Shown here: piece by piece, positions 29,547 through 32,219 of the stretch
How the letters are laid out: every line of letters starts with the position of its first letter
Position numbering within the stretch: position 1 is the stretch's first letter
Origin: Pseudomonadota bacterium
GTDB taxonomy: Bacteria; UBA10199; 2-02-FULL-44-16; JAAZCA01
DNA: 32,219 nucleotides
Direction of reading: 5' to 3'
Assembly: GCA_016927275.1 (NCBI GenBank)
Contig: JAFGMW010000103.1
Span: 1-32,219 of the forward strand
The notes under the pieces: generated by a model
What the model was told of the DNA's origin: nothing
The model's database searches: none
What the model saw: the letters and a program-made list of their open reading frames with translations, nothing else
Translations under genes and position numbers: made by a program

Positions 29547-32069
29547 ATGTCGGATGACATAAAGACGCTCGGACCACATCGCCATCTGCGTCCGATGAAC
29601 GATGGTGCCGCTGCATCCGCAGGCGATCCCCCTTCGGTCGGCGACGCAGGGGCGGACAATCACGAGCGGGTCGAACCCCCGACTGAATTTGTGGAGTCGC
29701 AATCCGCTCTGCAGCGCCATGTCATGGGCCATGACCACAATGTTTTTTCCCGCATCCGCGCGGTCCATACCTACACGGAGCTCTCAGCGCATTTCACGGA
29801 CGCCTCTCCCGAGATCCGTCTCGGCGCTGCGACGCTGCGAAGGCTCATGAGGGACCCGGATGTCGACATGCAAAGGCTGGCGGTCCACGCCTATGGCTCC
29901 CTGTTTCAAAGATTCAAAGGGTGTCCGCCGGAGATCCGCTCCGGCCTCCAGGAGCTGCTTGGGCTGATGGGGAACCCTGATACGGGATTGCGGATCCTGG
30001 CGGCCGAGGCATGCGCAAAACTTTCAGCCAATCTCAGGCATAACTCCCCCGAGGTCCATGCTCTGGCCGCGGCGCTGCGCAGGCTGATGGAGGACTCGAC
30101 GACGAATGCGCGGAGGGAGGCGACCCAGGCCTACAAGGCGCTGGCGAGCAGGCTCCCGCATGGGGACCCTGAGGTATACGAAGCAGCCGCTGCCCTGCGG
30201 CGGATGATGACAGAGACCGAAGGGGCGGTGCGCTTCTCGGCCGCCGATGCGTACAAAGAGCTCACCGCAAAATTCCTGGAGGGTTCGAGCGAGGTCTACG
30301 AAGAGGCGTCGGCGCTGCGCAGGATGATGGAGGACCCTAGGGACGACGTGCGAAAACATGCGGCCGAATCCTACGCGATCCTCTCAGAGAAGTTCGCAGG
30401 GACTTCTGCAAAGATCGGCGAAGAGGCCGACGCGATCCTCGGGATCCATCAGCGTCGACCGGCGCAGCTCAAGGATCTGCTCAAGGGCTCCTTCCATCAC
30501 CTCTCGCACATCGGTTTTTTCAAAGCCGGATTCGAATCCGGCGCATGGCTCGACAGACTCGGCCTCACAAGGCAGGCTGTGCACAATCTCCGGGGGTTCG
30601 CGCAGCAGCCCGGCTACATAGACTTCCGCGATTCGGTCATCATGACGCTGGACTTTTTGTCCAGGCTCGACGACGACAGGCGCCTGGTGGCGAGCAGGAT
30701 ATTGGAATCCACGGATCCCGCTAAGTGGAAGTCGGTGCGCAACACCGTGAGCACCCTGCGCCTGCTCTCCACCATCGATTCACTGCCCGAAAGCGTGGGC
30801 GATCAGTTCTATCTCGCCAACAGGGATGTAGAGGGTGATCCACGGGCGCTTCTGAGATCGGATGTGGGGGCGGCCCTGCTGTCGTTTCTCCGCGGAAAGA
30901 TCGACGAAGTTGGGGCCTCCGCGATGGTCTTCATGGCCGAGGCCCCGGACGGGCCGGCCAACACTCTGAAGCAGCGAGGCGCCCAGGAGATCCGAAGGTA
31001 CCTCTCGAACAAGGGGCTCATCGGCCTATTCGCCCAGTCGGCCTCTTTCATGGAAGACGAGGGTTTGCGTATTCTAAAATCGCTGCTCGGCGAGCTTGCC
31101 GAAAGCCGTATCAAAGAGGGAAGGCTGCTGTATCAGAAGAGATACGATCGGATGGTCGAAAGGCTGGGCTTCTCGCCCAAGTTCGTCGCCCTGTGGAGCA
31201 GGGAGTGGGAAAGACAGCACGGCACCACAGGCGAAGCGGCGGACGCACAGGCGGCCAGGGTGATGGCCATGGGACAGGCCGCGGCCCAGCTCTCCGCACA
31301 CGTGGCATCTACCCGGGGCAGCGAGGGCAGGTTCGTGGATCTCCCCGACAGGATGCGGGCCCTGGCATGCATGCTGGAGCGCGGAGAGGTGGACATCGGG
31401 GATTTGCGCCTGTTGCATGAGATGATGGAGCTGGGCTACGCAAAGATACGCGAGACGTACGGCGACCTCTTCGCCAACGCGCGCGTGGACCTCAAGAACC
31501 TCCTCACCGGCCTCACGAGGGGAGTCAAGTCGGCGAAGACGACGGCATACACCGAGATCACCGGGCTCGTGGAGAAGATAGCCTTCCACGGATCGATCCC
31601 CACGGAGACATGCCAGCGGCTCTCAAGCCTCTATTCCAAAAATACCAACGGCCGCGGCCAGCCTCTCAACAAGCTGATATGGGGGCAGTTCAGGCTGGCC
31701 AACCACGTGATAGACGGCGAGGTCGTGGCCAGGCGCATGCTGGAGGTGACGCTCGACGGGCAGGGCCTGGAGCACCTGCTGGCTGAGAGGCCATACATCG
31801 CGGGCGGATTCGCAGGGCTTGCCGATCTGGACGCGGATATCCTGGAACATGCGCAATCAATAGGGATCACAGCCGATCGGGTGCACTTCCTCGACCGGCA
31901 CGAAATGCGCCGGATCCCGGCCCCGCTGGCCACCGGCGCGCTCATTTACAGGGACTCCGGGCTCTCCGAAATCGAACCGGCGCTGACGATGCCCTTCCGC
32001 CCCTTCGCGCGCACGGCCATGGTCATGCCGAAGATCTCCGCAGCAACAATGTTTCGCACCGTGAGATGA
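29547..32069 (+). CDS. HEAT-like repeat protein of unknown function
   Basis: 840 residues from ATG 29547 (AAGGGG upstream; a GTG at 29541 would sit on the ribosome binding site). No signal peptide or membrane helix; cytoplasmic by this criterion. Residues 87-286 are five consecutive repeats of exactly 40 residues, each with the pattern S-P-E-(I/V)-x8-LRR(L/M)M-x-(D/E)-x11-A-x2-(A/S)Y-x2-L; a half-repeat precedes at about 71-86 and a decayed sixth follows. Such repeats pair helices as in HEAT or TOG arrays and form a curved superhelix for protein binding. The remaining 550 residues are largely helical and unrecognised, with a C-terminal region (about 700-840) of mixed structure. No catalytic motif was seen. 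The gene stands alone. Confidence 0.8.
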   Translation: MSDDIKTLGPHRHLRPMNDGAAASAGDPPSVGDAGADNHERVEPPTEFVESQSALQRHVMGHDHNVFSRIRAVHTYTELSAHFTDASPEIRLGAATLRRLMRDPDVDMQRLAVHAYGSLFQRFKGCPPEIRSGLQELLGLMGNPDTGLRILAAEACAKLSANLRHNSPEVHALAAALRRLMEDSTTNARREATQAYKALASRLPHGDPEVYEAAAALRRMMTETEGAVRFSAADAYKELTAKFLEGSSEVYEEASALRRMMEDPRDDVRKHAAESYAILSEKFAGTSAKIGEEADAILGIHQRRPAQLKDLLKGSFHHLSHIGFFKAGFESGAWLDRLGLTRQAVHNLRGFAQQPGYIDFRDSVIMTLDFLSRLDDDRRLVASRILESTDPAKWKSVRNTVSTLRLLSTIDSLPESVGDQFYLANRDVEGDPRALLRSDVGAALLSFLRGKIDEVGASAMVFMAEAPDGPANTLKQRGAQEIRRYLSNKGLIGLFAQSASFMEDEGLRILKSLLGELAESRIKEGRLLYQKRYDRMVERLGFSPKFVALWSREWERQHGTTGEAADAQAARVMAMGQAAAQLSAHVASTRGSEGRFVDLPDRMRALACMLERGEVDIGDLRLLHEMMELGYAKIRETYGDLFANARVDLKNLLTGLTRGVKSAKTTAYTEITGLVEKIAFHGSIPTETCQRLSSLYSKNTNGRGQPLNKLIWGQFRLANHVIDGEVVARRMLEVTLDGQGLEHLLAERPYIAGGFAGLADLDADILEHAQSIGITADRVHFLDRHEMRRIPAPLATGALIYRDSGLSEIEPALTMPFRPFARTAMVMPKISAATMFRTVR

Positions 32070-32076
32070 GAAGTGC

Positions 32077-32112
32077 ACCGCCGGTCCCGGCGGTTGCGCC
32101 CAAAATTTTGGG
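32077..32112. repeat. Two palindromes after the HEAT-like gene
   Basis: ACCGCCGG-TC-CCGGCGGT (32077-32094) and the perfect palindrome CCCAAAATTTTGGG (32099-32112). The first may end transcription of the upstream gene, but no T-run follows directly. The rest of the window to 32219 holds no recognisable gene. Confidence 0.55.
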
Positions 32113-32219
32113 TTGGTGTAGCACAAGGGATTGTCGCTTCGCTCTGACGATCAGGGCTATTTGTTCAGAGCTTTCGCTCTTCACTTTATTATAGCCTTTG
32201 TACGTTCGAACCCTCGACC

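Noticed and set aside
32190-32219. TTCGAAC-like tRNA T-loop at the end of the window
   Set aside because: The bases on either side do not pair as a T-stem on either strand, and no acceptor or anticodon arm is visible.

Overview
The window is about 32 kb of GC-rich bacterial chromosome with dense, mostly minus-strand operons. Likely source (inference): a deltaproteobacterial or Myxococcota-like lineage, perhaps an uncultured one. This rests on the Cys-rich lipoprotein with its C-x3-C-x6-C style modules, lipoprotein-rich gene content, a sigma-54 promoter and high GC. No rRNA, tRNA, CRISPR array, transposase or phage gene was found.

Region 1 (about 330-11,530, minus strand) is a Tad/Flp pilus operon of 14 genes read from right to left: flp pilin, a TadE-like protein, a TadG-like protein, a second TadE-like protein, cpaB/rcpC, the cpaC/rcpA secretin, a TadA ATPase carrying an extra N-terminal MinD/TadZ-like domain, tadB, an unknown exported protein, tadC, then four accessory proteins (PAS-like, small membrane, FHA-like plus helical repeats, and a TPR protein). 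Genes are joined by ATGA or short overlaps. Upstream of flp is a near-consensus sigma-54 promoter, with a 10-bp inverted repeat about 97 bp upstream of the predicted start site, in the position of an enhancer. No prepilin peptidase (TadV) is in the window.

Region 2 (11.5-14.5 kb) holds a divergent Na+/phosphate cotransporter-PhoU gene whose promoter predicts a leaderless mRNA, a strong terminator, and two small unknown genes.

Region 3 (14.5-23.8 kb, minus strand) is a housekeeping cluster read right to left: rnd (RNase D), hrcA, grpE, an LpoA-like lipoprotein, thiL, two CNNM/CorC-type transporters and larC. hrcA-grpE lacks dnaK and dnaJ next to it.

Region 4 (23.8-32.2 kb) is accessory: a 989-residue Cys-rich lipoprotein whose start lies just after an intrinsic terminator (probable attenuation), a small lipoprotein, a LysR regulator with a divergent 65-residue gene, and an 840-residue protein with five exact 40-residue HEAT-like repeats.

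A heptamer family (consensus CNAGTCA) occurs as short tandem arrays at several gene ends and in one intergenic gap.
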